Positions 26,420 through 35,285 of a stretch of DNA of 64,000 nt are shown piece by piece (the stretch's first letter is position 1; every line of letters begins with the position of its first letter). The translations under genes were made by a program, and so were the position numbers. The notes beneath the pieces are model-generated. The model was not told where the DNA came from and did no database searches. It saw only the letters and a program-made list of their open reading frames with translations. This DNA comes from Kovacikia minuta CCNUW1 (GTDB taxonomy: Bacteria; Cyanobacteriota; Cyanobacteriia; Leptolyngbyales; Leptolyngbyaceae), in the NCBI RefSeq assembly GCF_020091585.1, contig NZ_CP083582.1, positions 3,162,001 through 3,226,000 on the forward strand, in the 5' to 3' direction.

Positions 26420-26680
26420 TCAAACAGCCTGCCCTGTTGCTAGCCATGCTTGGGGTGTATAAGTTTTGAGCGCTAGCGCATGAATTGCTTCGGTAGACAT
26501 CGCCTGCCGCACTGCTCCATAAACCATCTGGTGCTGCTGAACCAACCCCTTTCCTTCAAACAAAGAGGAAATCACCGTGACCTGGTAGTGATCGCCTCCT
26601 CCAGTCAGATCTTGTACCTGTACCTGGGCATCGGGCATTTCAGCCTTAATCATAGCCTCAACCTGCTGTGGGCTAACCAT
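26420..26680 (-). CDS. BolA family protein
   Basis: 86 aa with a strong AAGGAGG ribosome binding site. The BolA domain shows [47 protein letters not shown] and [10 protein letters not shown]. The conserved His in KTYTP/HALA and the HQMVY helix suit Fe-S sharing with CGFS glutaredoxins. First gene of the bolA-grxD-rnhA operon. Confidence 0.93.
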   Translation of the reverse strand: MVSPQQVEAMIKAEMPDAQVQVQDLTGGGDHYQVTVISSLFEGKGLVQQHQMVYGAVRQAMSTEAIHALALKTYTPQAWLATGQAV

Positions 26681-26725
26681 TCACCCTCCTTAACGAATCA
26701 TTTAGCGACGAAATGGAAGTTGAAA

Positions 26726-26822
26726 GTGTGGGGTGTGGGGTGTGGGGTGTGGGGTGTGGATTAATTTTTATCCTTTATCCTTTATCCCTCATCCTTCATC
26801 CCCCATCCCTCATCCCTTGCCT
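26726..26822. repeat. TGTGGGG and CATCCTT/TTATCCT heptamer repeats
   Basis: Four GTGTGGG units in phase, then seven TTATCCT/CATCCCT-type units. They lie upstream of bolA and downstream of the secreted hypothetical gene. Confidence 0.85.
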
Positions 26823-26833
26823 CAACGTCCAGT

Positions 26834-27514
26834 TTAACGAACCGGGTTAGAACTGGGTTGCTCGGCGCGGGGGCGCGGGTAGGGAGCATCGACAAAGCCC
26901 AACTCAAATAGCTGCTGGTAAGCTTTTTGACCCAAATCCCGGGTTGGCTGTTGACTGCGAATAATTTGAACCAGCAGGGGAACTGCCAGTTCCGGTTTTT
27001 TCTGTGCCCGATGCACAAGTGCCAGCTGGTAGGTTGCTGTATCACGCATTTGAGCAGCATCAAGGGCTTTGCGCCGTTGGCTATCGGCAATCCGGTTATC
27101 AACTCCGGAGAAGCTACCTGCCAAATCTTGATAGAAATTAGAGAGCTGGTTAAAAACCTGACGCGCCTCCTGAAGTTTTTTGACTGCTACATCGTAGTTC
27201 TGGGAAGAAACCGCTTTGTCAGCCTCATCCATCAGACGCTTGCCCCCTTCCTGGCTCAGAAGCCCACTGTCTTGCTCTGAAGGGCGAACGACGTTGGGAG
27301 CATTGGGATCGATCGGTTGCGCCTGGTTCGAACCCGATGGGATGGGACGAATGACATTCGGGTCATTCGGGTCGATCGGTTTTGCCTGGTTTGGACCCGA
27401 TGGCAATTCCTGCGCGTAACTACTCACAGGTTTCAGCAGAACAGCAGTTGCCAGAAGTGAGAGGGTAACTAAGCCTGTAGCGTGAAGGAGACGGTGCTTT
27501 CCAAAGGGTTCCAT
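26834..27514 (-). CDS. Secreted hypothetical protein with Pro/Asn repeat and helical domain
   Basis: 226 aa. A signal peptide ends near SSYAQE. Two copies of a ~21-residue unit follow (PSGPNQAKPIDPNDPNVIRP and PSGSNQAQPIDPNAPNVVRP). The rest is helical and TPR-like: RLMDEADKAVSSQNYDVAVK and ATYQLALVHRAQKKPELAV. Probably a periplasmic scaffold, but no function is known to me. The repeat unit is exact enough to suggest recent duplication. Confidence 0.7.
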   Translation of the reverse strand: MEPFGKHRLLHATGLVTLSLLATAVLLKPVSSYAQELPSGPNQAKPIDPNDPNVIRPIPSGSNQAQPIDPNAPNVVRPSEQDSGLLSQEGGKRLMDEADKAVSSQNYDVAVKKLQEARQVFNQLSNFYQDLAGSFSGVDNRIADSQRRKALDAAQMRDTATYQLALVHRAQKKPELAVPLLVQIIRSQQPTRDLGQKAYQQLFELGFVDAPYPRPRAEQPSSNPVR

Positions 27515-27582
27515 GCGGCAGTTTCGATTAATTACAAGTTCGGATAGGTATTGAGACTTAGGTATCTTACCATTGACGGCGG

Positions 27583-27832
27583 TAGGTGTCAGGTAGTAGG
27601 CGTCAGGGGGCAGGAAGTAGGGGGCAGGAAGTAGGGGGCAGGGGGCAGGGGTAACGCCTGTGTGCCTACCCTATCAGCATTTGGGGCAACCCCACAGGGA
27701 TTCCCCCTACGAATTCATTTCCAAATTCAGCAAAACCGGGATAAAGGATAAAAATCGTTTCCACCCCACACCCCACACCCCACACCCTACACCCCACACC
27801 CTACACCCCACTCCCCACTCCCCCCAACGCAT
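27583..27832. repeat. GGGGGCAGGAAGTA and ACCCCAC repeat tracts
   Basis: AGGGGGCAGGAAGT units near 27605-27650 and eight ACCCCAC/ACCCTAC heptamers at 27763-27830. The second tract runs into the 3' end of the sugar ABC ATPase gene and codes for its last residues. Confidence 0.8.
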
Positions 27833-28892
27833 CTCCCGATTGAACATCAAACCAGTGAGTCAGTTCTGGGGGAATTGCGATCGCCAGTTCTCTGCCCATC
27901 CACACATCCGGTGGGAGAAGTGCCCGCAGGACGATCGGGTCTCCTTGAGAATTGGCAACCCGGAAGCTAATCAGATTATGCATGCCCAAATTTTCAACCA
28001 GAAAGATCGCTCCTTTGACCACGATCGAGTCTTCTGGTTCAGCAATATGTAAATGTTCTGGACGAATCCCCAGCGTGATTTGGGCAGGAACGGTGGGAAT
28101 GCGATCGGGAAGTGGAATTTTGAAATCTCCCAGGAGCGCATGATGCCCCTGGCAAGGTAGGGTCAGCAGGTTCATTTGGGGACTGCCCACAAATCCGGCA
28201 ACAAATTGATTTGCCGGACGGTTGTAAATTTGTTCTGGAGCATCCAGTTGTTGTAGATAGCCATCGTTTAGGACTGCCACCTGGGTAGAAAGCGTCATTG
28301 CCTCGGTCTGGTCATGGGTGACGTAAACAACAGGAACCCCCTGGGCAGCAAAGATCTGCTTCAGATCAGCCCGCACGTGTTCTCGGAGTAAGGCATCCAG
28401 GTTGCTTAATGGTTCGTCCAATAGAAATACATCGGGACGACGCACCAGGGCACGCCCAACTGCTACCCGCTGCCGCTGTCCCCCCGACAACTTTCCCGGT
28501 TTGCGCTGCATCAATTCATTCAAGCCTAAAACTTCCGAAACTTCCGTCACCCGTTGCTGAATCTCCCCAACTGGCGTTTTTTTCAGCTTCAACCCGGCAC
28601 AGAGATTTTCATACACCGTCAGATGGGGGTAAAGGGCATAACTCTGAAATACCATTGCCACGTTGCGATCGCCCGGTCGGGTATAGGTTACATCCCGATC
28701 TCCAATCAACACCTGTCCCCGTGTTGGTTCTTCCAGGCCAGCAATCATCCGTAAAATGGTCGATTTACCACAACCGGAAGGTCCCAGCAGACTCAGAAAA
28801 TCTCCATCGTCAACCGTCAGGCTAATATCCTTGACTGGAACTACTTTGGGGCTGAAGGTTTTATTCAGGTTTTTGAGTTGGAGTTTTGACAT
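27801..28892 (-). CDS. Sugar ABC importer ATPase (MalK/UgpC type)
   Basis: 363 aa. Walker A GPSGCGKST, Q-loop VFQSYALYPHLTV, signature LSGGQRQRVAVGRALV, Walker B VFLLDEPLSNLDA and the H-loop VTHDQTEAMTL are intact. The C-terminal ~120 residues form the OB-type regulatory domain of CUT1 ATPases (GIRPEHLHI). It energises the permeases encoded upstream in the same direction. The last residues GGVGSGV come from a heptamer repeat. The sugar is not identifiable; maltose/trehalose, glucosylglycerol and sucrose importers look alike at this level. Confidence 0.9.
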   Translation of the reverse strand: MSKLQLKNLNKTFSPKVVPVKDISLTVDDGDFLSLLGPSGCGKSTILRMIAGLEEPTRGQVLIGDRDVTYTRPGDRNVAMVFQSYALYPHLTVYENLCAGLKLKKTPVGEIQQRVTEVSEVLGLNELMQRKPGKLSGGQRQRVAVGRALVRRPDVFLLDEPLSNLDALLREHVRADLKQIFAAQGVPVVYVTHDQTEAMTLSTQVAVLNDGYLQQLDAPEQIYNRPANQFVAGFVGSPQMNLLTLPCQGHHALLGDFKIPLPDRIPTVPAQITLGIRPEHLHIAEPEDSIVVKGAIFLVENLGMHNLISFRVANSQGDPIVLRALLPPDVWMGRELAIAIPPELTHWFDVQSGDALGGVGSGV

Positions 28893-28939
28893 GGGGAGGT
28901 GAGGAGTGAGGGGTGAGGGGTGAGGAGAAAAGAGATTGA

Positions 28940-29311
28940 TTAAGGGGTATTTTTCTGTTTTTGAACTAAGGACTTACGGAGTCCCACTAGCATGCGGTCA
29001 ATTGTTGCTAATTGTTGGTCTAAGTCTGTGTAAGTACTTTCAGAGAGATAGCCAATTCGGTAGGAGATTTCTAATTGCGTATCTATTTCACTAACGGAAC
29101 CAATTGCAATTCGCATAAATTGAATAAATTCTGCACTTCCTCTAGCTGCACCTTCAGATAAATTACTAGGAATAGAGACAGCCGCACGACGCAGCTGAGA
29201 GACTAAACCAAACTGCTCATGGGTAGGAAATCTACTCGTAACTTCATAGATTACGGTCGCAAAATCAATACTTTTTTGCCAAACCTCCAATTTCCGATGC
29301 GGCTTTTCCAT
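28940..29311 (-). CDS. Four-helix-bundle protein (23S rRNA IVP / S23 family)
   Basis: 123 aa with LEVWQKSIDFATVIYEVTSR, FGLVSQLRRAAVSIPSNLSE, GAARGSAEFIQFMRIA and EISYRIGYLS, the well-known four-helix-bundle family. Members are encoded in 23S rRNA intervening sequences or as free genes; their role is unclear. Here it sits inside a sugar ABC operon, between permease and ATPase, with heptamer repeats on both sides, which suggests later insertion. Confidence 0.88.
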   Translation of the reverse strand: MEKPHRKLEVWQKSIDFATVIYEVTSRFPTHEQFGLVSQLRRAAVSIPSNLSEGAARGSAEFIQFMRIAIGSVSEIDTQLEISYRIGYLSESTYTDLDQQLATIDRMLVGLRKSLVQKQKNTP

Positions 29312-29329
29312 GAGTGCCTCTCTAACTAC

Positions 29330-29385
29330 TCCTCACCCCTCACCCCTCACCCCTCACCCCTCACCCCTCACCCCTCACCCTTTGA
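29330..29385. repeat. CCCCTCA heptamer repeat
   Basis: Seven CTCACCC units in phase between the four-helix-bundle gene and the permease stop; the complementary GGGGTGA units lie at 28900-28930 on the other side of the four-helix-bundle gene. Confidence 0.85.
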
Positions 29386-30250
29386 CGGCTCCTGCTGTCA
29401 ATCCCTGAACGATCTGACGCTGGAAGAAAAGAACGAGCAGAACCAGGGGAATGGTTCCGACAACGGTAGCGGCGGCGATCGGACCGTAGGGAATTTCAAA
29501 TACGGAAGTGGCTCCGATCCGGGCGGTGGCAACCGGAATCGTTAACATGCTGGCATCCGTAATAAACGTGAGGGCAAAGATAAATTCATTCCAGGCAAAG
29601 ATAAAGGTGAGGATGCCAGTCGTTACCAGGGCAGGCAGGGTCAGCGGCATTACAATTTGGGTCAGCATTTGCCAGGTGTTATAGCCATCGACCCGGGCGG
29701 CATCTTCCAGATCCTTAGGCAATTGCTCATAAAAACTCCGCATCACCAGAATTGTCAGCGGCAGATTAATTGCCGTATAGGGAATAATCAATGCCAGATA
29801 TTGATTCCCTAAATGAAACCGTTGCACGATTTCAAGCAACCCTTGCAGCAACAGGATGCCGGGAAACAAGGTGATCAATAAAATGCCAGCCTGAATTACC
29901 CTGCCTCCCAGGGGACGTAGCCTTGCCAGAGCATAGGCAGCCGGAGAACCCACCGCAAGACAGGCAATGGTTGAAATGATCGACACCAGGGCACTGTTGA
30001 AGATATACCGCTGAAACGGACCACGGGTAAATAACTCAATGTAGTGCTTCAGCGTAAATTGGGTGGGGAAATAGACCGTCGGAATTTTGGCAATATCCTC
30101 GTTGGTCTTAAAGGAAGTTAAAACCTGCCACAGAATCGGCGCAAGACAAAAAAGGACGATCGCCACAACCGCTAGCCAGAATAGAAGTCTGCCGAGGGTA
30201 AATCGGGACGACTTGGCGGAGGGAGTTGGGGTGTCGAGGGCGGTGGACAT
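29375..30250 (-). CDS. Sugar ABC importer permease (MalG type)
   Basis: 291 aa with six membrane helices. The coupling-loop EAA motif reads EQLPKDLEDAARVDGYNTWQ and contacts the ATPase. Family features include FKTNEDIAK near the N-terminus and NEFIFALTFI near the C-terminus. It pairs with the MalF-type permease gene upstream. Confidence 0.9.
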   Translation of the reverse strand: MSTALDTPTPSAKSSRFTLGRLLFWLAVVAIVLFCLAPILWQVLTSFKTNEDIAKIPTVYFPTQFTLKHYIELFTRGPFQRYIFNSALVSIISTIACLAVGSPAAYALARLRPLGGRVIQAGILLITLFPGILLLQGLLEIVQRFHLGNQYLALIIPYTAINLPLTILVMRSFYEQLPKDLEDAARVDGYNTWQMLTQIVMPLTLPALVTTGILTFIFAWNEFIFALTFITDASMLTIPVATARIGATSVFEIPYGPIAAATVVGTIPLVLLVLFFQRQIVQGLTAGAVKG

Positions 30251-30350
30251 GGGGGAGGGTGTGGGGTGTGGGGTGTGGGGTGTGGGGTGTGGGGTGTGGG
30301 GTGGGAATGATTTTTATCCTTCATCCTTTATCCTTTATCCTTTCCCTACC
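30250..30350. repeat. TGTGGGG (six units) and TTATCCT heptamers
   Basis: The spacer between the two permease genes is entirely repeat: GGTGTGG units and then TCCTTTA/TCCTTCA units. Confidence 0.9.
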
Positions 30351-30356
30351 ACCTTC

Positions 30357-31265
30357 TTACTGCGTTCTGGAGCGCGATCGGGTAATCAGCAACAGACAAA
30401 TGACCACCGCAACAATTAGCAGCAGAAAAGTGACGACCACCATTGCCGCACTGTAGCCAAAGTCCAGGTAGCGCATGGCAGTGGCATAGATATAAAGGGA
30501 GACGACTTCAGTCGCACCACCCGGTCCACCGCCGGTCATCACCTGAACCAGGTCAAAGATGCCGAAGGCTTGAGCAAAACGGAACAGGGCTGCAACGATG
30601 ATTTGGGGCATTAACATTGGCAGGGTGATCCGGTAGAAACTCTGCCAGGGGGTTGCACCTTCCAGGGCATACGCTTCGTAAAGGTCACTGGGAATGGACT
30701 GTAAGCCCGCCAGCAGCAGGATGCTGATAAAGGGAGTGGTTTTCCAGACATCCGCAACGACCAGCGTGACGAAGGCGGTAAAAGGTTCACCCAGCCAGTT
30801 GATACCATCCTGAATTAGCCCTAGGCGGATCAGGATGTCATTGACAATGCCATAGTCGCCATTGAAAATCCACGTCCAACCCAGGGCGATCAAAGCGGTA
30901 GGGAGCGCCCACGGGAGGATGGCGATCGTGCGGACCGTATCCCGCCCCCAAAAGGAACGGTTCAGCACCAGGGCAATCGCCATTCCCAGAATCAGCTCCA
31001 GCACAACAGAAATGACTGTGAAGCGAGCCGTTGTCCAAAACGTTTGCCAAAATCGCCCATCCCCCACAATCCGGGTGTAGTTATAGAGTCCTGAGAAAAC
31101 GGGTTTGAGTCCGGTTGCCAGATTTTGGTCAAACAAACTGAGCCAGAACGATCGCCCGATTGGGTAAGCAAACACCAGCAACAGCAACGCCACCGCGGGC
31201 AACAACAGGTAAAGCCCGGTTCGTTGCTCTCGCGATCGCAGCCTATCGACTTGGGTTGTTTGCAT
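30357..31265 (-). CDS. Sugar ABC importer permease (MalF type)
   Basis: 302 aa with six membrane helices and the EAA-loop SIPSDLYEAYALEGATPWQ. N-terminal LYLLLPAVALLLLVFAYPI and IAILPWALPTALIALGWTWI fit CUT1 permeases. It follows the binding-protein gene and precedes the MalG-type permease. Confidence 0.9.
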   Translation of the reverse strand: MQTTQVDRLRSREQRTGLYLLLPAVALLLLVFAYPIGRSFWLSLFDQNLATGLKPVFSGLYNYTRIVGDGRFWQTFWTTARFTVISVVLELILGMAIALVLNRSFWGRDTVRTIAILPWALPTALIALGWTWIFNGDYGIVNDILIRLGLIQDGINWLGEPFTAFVTLVVADVWKTTPFISILLLAGLQSIPSDLYEAYALEGATPWQSFYRITLPMLMPQIIVAALFRFAQAFGIFDLVQVMTGGGPGGATEVVSLYIYATAMRYLDFGYSAAMVVVTFLLLIVAVVICLLLITRSRSRTQ

Positions 31266-31292
31266 GGTAGCTAGGGGATAGGGGAGATGACG

Positions 31293-31325
31293 TTTTAAGT
31301 TCTAAGTTCTAAGTTCTAAGTTTTC
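31293..31325. repeat. TTCTAAG heptamer repeat
   Basis: Four TTCTAAG units lie between the binding-protein gene and the first permease; the restored stop of the binding protein (31316-31318) falls inside them. Confidence 0.8.
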
Positions 31326-32720
31326 CGCCCTGCTTCCAGCAGCAGTCGGGTCTCATTCGCGGCAGCTTTCCATTGCGGCTTCGGGGGTTTGTTGGTTGGT
31401 CAGGGCAGCGCTGAGGTAGCGTTGCAGAATATCGGAAGCCTGGGCATATTGGGCGATCGAGGGACGCAAAACTGCCTTTTGGACGACCTTCAACAACTCT
31501 GGGTAGTAACGATATTTAGCAAGCACCTGCGGATCAGCAAATAGCTCTTTGCGACTGGGTACATAGCCCGCTTCCAGAATGAAGTTCTTTTGGGCAGCCT
31601 GACTGGTGACAAATCGGATTGCCTGGAGAGCTTCCTTCGGATGTTGGGTGGTTTTAGAAATGCCCAACCCCCACCCTCCCAGGCACGAACCACCCTGATG
31701 CCCCTGGGATGGAATAAGTGGCATAATTCCAACTTTGCCTTTAATCGGAGAATTATCCGCGTTTGCCAAAGGCCAGACATAGGGCCAACTCCGCAGAAAA
31801 ACAGCCTCACCACTCTGGAAAATACGCCGAGTATCTTCCTCCATATATGTAGTAACCCCAGGTGGAGAGACGCCCTGGCTAACTGTACCCAGGAGAAATT
31901 GAATCGCCTGGATTGCTTCCGGCTTGTCTAACCCAACCTCCAGGGTTTCTGGATTAACCCAGAAGCCCCCAAAGCCTTGCAGCACTTCCACAAACATAGC
32001 TGCGGCTCCCTCATACTGCCGTCCTTGCCAGAGATACCCCCACCGTGCCAGGCCCTTCTGCTGAATGTCCCTGGAAATCTTCACCAGTTCTTCGAAGGTT
32101 TGGGGAGGTTGATAACCGGCTTTCTCTAACAGATCTTTGCGGTAGTAGAGCATGCCAGCATCAGACCGTACAGGCAAGCGATAGAGCCGATCCTGATATC
32201 TTCCACCTTCCACATCTGGGGATGAAAAAACCGCCAGCTCTGCCTGCGAAAACTCATCGGTCAGATCCATCAGCCAACCGGCGGCGGCAAACTTGGGTGT
32301 CCAAATGACATCCATATTGATCAGGTCATAGGGAGAATCTCCCAGTAGAAAGGCGGAGGTATACAAATCCTCGACGAGGTTTGTCGCATTTGGTCCCTCC
32401 ACAATTTGCAGCTTAATTCTGGGATATTTCTCCTCAAATTGCTTGACCATGACATTGTTCCAGGGTGGAGCATCTGGAGCCGTCATCAACAGTTTGAGGG
32501 TGACAGTTTGCTGAGAGAAAACAGGTCCGATCGCCAGCACCACTCCAAAAACAAAAATCACTAATAAACTCAGGCGTCGCCACAATTGAGATTGACGCCA
32601 ATGTTTGACCAAAAAGCGATTGAGCAATTGAAGGAGTGGCACGGAAAATTCAAATCCTCTCAGATATTCTTTCAACGATCGTGCCTTTGACAGTTTGCCT
32701 AGCAAAGATCCAAAGCGCAC
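31316..32720 (-). CDS. Sugar ABC importer binding protein, C-terminal frameshift
   Basis: A family-1 extracellular solute-binding protein. The N-terminus has a long basic leader followed by a hydrophobic stretch LLVIFVFGVVLAIGPVFSQQ, a signal peptide or anchor; the true start may lie inside the leader. The mature part has MTAPDAPPWNNVMVKQFEEK, PYDLINMDVIWTPKFAAAGW and YRLPVRSDAGMLYYRKDLLE. As written it ends at 31353 with MESCRE. Removing one of the two bases at 31370/31371 gives KAAANETRLLLEAGRKT and a stop at 31316, the normal family ending. This is the first gene of the importer operon; the frameshift probably reflects the read and not the organism. Confidence 0.88.
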
Positions 32721-33014
32721 AAATCTAACGAACAGAACCTACGCAAAAGTCGGAAGTTTTAACCCAAAATTGCCCAATCTGACACTCAGCCAGTGCTCAA
32801 ACCTCAGAGATTTTGGCAATCTACATAGATTCTGTGGCTGAAATGACCCCTTACACGTCTTCATCCCCAACTATCCGATATATTGCGATCAATCTAAACC
32901 TACAGATTAGTGTTCAATAATCCATCTACCTAGAGAATCATTTGTGGAGAGAAATTGTTAATTTATCTGCAACAAAACGAGATGCAAATTAACAAATATC
33001 CAGGAGATAAATAG
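32721..33014. other. Region upstream of the sugar importer operon
   Basis: About 290 bases, AT-richer than the surroundings, with no gene seen. It must hold the promoter of the importer operon. No operator was recognised with confidence. Confidence 0.5.
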
Positions 33015-33047
33015 CAATAAAAAATGCCCCAGACAATCTCTGAGGCA
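33015..33047 (-). terminator. Intrinsic terminator downstream of trxA
   Basis: On the minus strand TGCCTCAGA pairs with TCTGGGGCA (nine pairs, one G-T) around GATTG, followed by TTTTTTATTG. It lies 104 bases after the trxA stop. Confidence 0.85.
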
Positions 33048-33150
33048 AACGAAGAGCGGGTAATCCTATCAAAGAGAGGATGCAGAACCGATCGCCACAA
33101 AAGCATCGGAACTGCGCCAAAAGTAGCGGACAAAAAATACTTTTCGAGGG

Positions 33151-33474
33151 CTAAAGATACTTCTCTAAGGTGTTGGATAACGTCGTTTTGGGAACAGCCC
33201 CAACGACCATATCAACCCGTTGCCCACCTTTGAAAATCATCAGTGTGGGAATGCTACGAATACCATACTGACTAGCGACACTGGGGTTTTCGTCCGTATT
33301 TACCTTGACAACTTTGACTTGCCCTTCATACTGTGCCGCAATTTCGTCCACGATCGGCGCGACCATACGACAGGGACCGCACCAGGGAGCCCAAAAATCT
33401 ACTAAAACTGGAACATCACTTTCAAGAACTTCTTGCTTAAAGGAAGAATCTGTTACTTGCGCGGCTGCTGACAT
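33151..33474 (-). CDS. trxA: Thioredoxin
   Basis: 107 aa with active site WCGPC at Cys32/Cys35, cis-proline in [10 protein letters not shown], and full thioredoxin fold. AAGGA lies eight bases upstream of the ATG. It is close to the m-type thioredoxin that serves photosynthetic electron transfer and reduction of Calvin-cycle and other enzymes. Single-gene unit with its own terminator. Confidence 0.95.
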   Translation of the reverse strand: MSAAAQVTDSSFKQEVLESDVPVLVDFWAPWCGPCRMVAPIVDEIAAQYEGQVKVVKVNTDENPSVASQYGIRSIPTLMIFKGGQRVDMVVGAVPKTTLSNTLEKYL

Positions 33475-33840
33475 TCTCGGAATCCTTGCCTATATCGTTT
33501 CACAAGATTCTACCATAGCGAAAACAATCGCCCGATGCGCGATTTTCTATATATTTAGACACAATTTGACAATTAGAGGGAGTTATGGGGAATCTAAGGC
33601 AAGAGCAAAGATAAGAGCGAAGGGATAGGGGATAAAGAATGTTTTTATGCTTCATCGGTCAGTTCTTTATCCTTCTTAATAACTGTAGTAATTCTATTTG
33701 AGTTGTGGGCAGCGTTTTAGCATCAGCAATTAGCGGTCAGCAGAAAACGATCGCTGACGGCTGACCGGTTAATGATGAAGGCTCGCTCCCAGCCAGTTTA
33801 CATAAACAGATTTGGAACTGCTATATTCCACCGATCCCTA
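33475..33840. other. Region between trxA and the IS110 element
   Basis: About 360 bases that hold the trxA promoter, degenerate GGATAAA units, and an imperfect hairpin GGTCAGC...GCTGACC at about 33730-33770 that surrounds CGATCG. A related AGCGGTCAGC phrase occurs at about 60640. No gene seen. Confidence 0.55.
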
Positions 33841-33859
33841 TGGAGAATTTATTCTCTCA

Positions 33860-34205
33860 GGACGTGAGTTAAACAACAGAGGGAACTCCCATCGTAAGGG
33901 CTTACCATTCAGCCGTTGTTTTCGTTGGCGGCAGCGGTTTTCACCCGCATGCTAAGCCCCTTGTGTGTAGGGCAGCTTTCAGCAACAGTAATGAAAGTTG
34001 GGTCAGGTCAAGTGCACTCTGGTATGCCCCTAAGGCTAGCCAAGCCTGGATGTAGATTAGACGCTTTTGCTGACCCTAAGCCCGCTCCAGCCGCTCACCA
34101 CACTGAACAGTATCATAGGGCTGCCCCTGCAGTGGACATGACCCTGGACTGACAAGGAAAGTGGGTTCTGAGGCTGTAAACCCTGGATGGATTGAAGGAG
34201 CCTTT
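33860..34205 (+). ncRNA. Candidate bridge RNA in the IS110 left end
   Basis: In the IS110 group the structured non-coding left end is transcribed as a bridge (seek) RNA that pairs with target and donor DNA. The long non-coding stretch upstream of this transposase has several short hairpins (for example GGGAACTCCC, GCCG...CGGC, and AGCCC...GGGCT). Length and position fit. No covariance or transcript evidence is available, so the RNA ends are not defined. Confidence 0.4.
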
Positions 34206-35201
34206 ATGTCATCGTCGTCCCCTGTCGTTGATGCTGTATTGGGTTTAGACATTGGCAAAACACGGATTCATGGGGTGTTGCTCTGTGGCACCCAAGCGCT
34301 TCGACGCAAAGCGATCGCCAACACAGTTGCTGGGCACCAAGAATTGCTCGCTTGGTTGAGCCAGCAACGCTTTACCCAGTTACATGCCTGTCTCGAAGCC
34401 ACCAGCACCTATGGGCATGCCATCGCCAAGCAGTTGCATCACGCCGGGTATGGCGTGACGATTGCCAATCCCCAAGCGGTCCATGCTTATGCCCAGAGTC
34501 GCTTGAGTCGCACCAAGACCGATGCGGCTGATGCTCGCTTAATTGCCGAATACTGCCGTGACCTGAAGCCTGAGCTTTGGCAACCACCGGCCCCTGAGGT
34601 GGAAGTGTTGCAAAATCTGATGCGACGGGTGCAGGCCCTCGAGCAGATGATTGGACAGGAAACCAATCGCCTCGAAACGGCTCCCCCTGAGTTGGTAAGC
34701 GAGATTAACACTCACATCACCTTTATGGAAGACCAACTCAAAGCCTTGCGAGACAAGATTCGAACCCATATCGACCAATTCCCCGGTCTCAAACGGCAAC
34801 ACGAATTGCTCGATTCGATTCCTGGTATTGGTCCTCACACCGCGGCCCTGATTCTCGCAGAAATCGGCAGTTGGCAGCACTTTGCTTCGGCTCGGCAGTT
34901 GGCGGCTTACGCCGGACTCACGCCCCAGGAAAAAACCTCTGGCACATCGATTCACGGCAAGCCCAGGCTGTGCAAACTTGGTAATGCCCGCTTACGCAAA
35001 GCCCTGTTTCTCCCAGCCCTGTGCCTTTTACGCTGGAGCAAGCCGATTCAAGCTTGGCGCGCACAACTCCTCCAGCGCCACAAAACTAAGCGTCAAGTCG
35101 TCGGGGCCGTGATGCATAAGCTGATTCGCTGGATTTACGGGGTTCTGCACGCCAATAAACCTTTTGACGCCCAGGTCTGCTTCCCGACCTCATCGACTTG
35201 A
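34206..35201 (+). CDS. IS110-family transposase (DEDD recombinase)
   Basis: 331 aa from the ATG at 34206, preceded by AAGGAG; the open frame begins at 34161. The RuvC-like domain has Asp15 in LGLDIGK, CLEATSTYGH and KTDAADARLIAEY; the C-terminal Tnp_2 domain has DSIPGIGPHTAALILAEIG and YAGLTPQEKTSGTS with the likely nucleophilic serine, followed by NARLRKALFLPAL. All catalytic positions are present and the frame is intact, so the element may be active. Confidence 0.93.
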   Translation: MSSSSPVVDAVLGLDIGKTRIHGVLLCGTQALRRKAIANTVAGHQELLAWLSQQRFTQLHACLEATSTYGHAIAKQLHHAGYGVTIANPQAVHAYAQSRLSRTKTDAADARLIAEYCRDLKPELWQPPAPEVEVLQNLMRRVQALEQMIGQETNRLETAPPELVSEINTHITFMEDQLKALRDKIRTHIDQFPGLKRQHELLDSIPGIGPHTAALILAEIGSWQHFASARQLAAYAGLTPQEKTSGTSIHGKPRLCKLGNARLRKALFLPALCLLRWSKPIQAWRAQLLQRHKTKRQVVGAVMHKLIRWIYGVLHANKPFDAQVCFPTSST

Positions 35202-35285
35202 CACCTGCAACTTTGCACAGTATCTACAGTTACCGTTTTATCTGGTTCTCGTCCCGAAAATCCCTGCTTCTCCTAGCGAAGTCCT

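Larger units (their letters stand above)
33840..35250 (+). mobile_element. IS110-family insertion sequence (ends approximate)
   Basis: A single IS110-type transposase gene with about 360 bases of non-coding left end and a short right end. Host-type repeats stop before about 33840 and the next host gene ends at 35286. IS110 elements lack terminal inverted repeats, so the exact ends cannot be read from one copy. Confidence 0.65.

Noticed and set aside
33725-33780. Terminator for trxA at the GGTCAGC hairpin
   Set aside because: It lies upstream of trxA on its strand, so it cannot terminate trxA; the true terminator is at 33015-33047.
34076-34258. Minus-strand frame in the IS110 left end
   Set aside because: It overlaps the candidate bridge RNA and the transposase start and shows no protein-like pattern.
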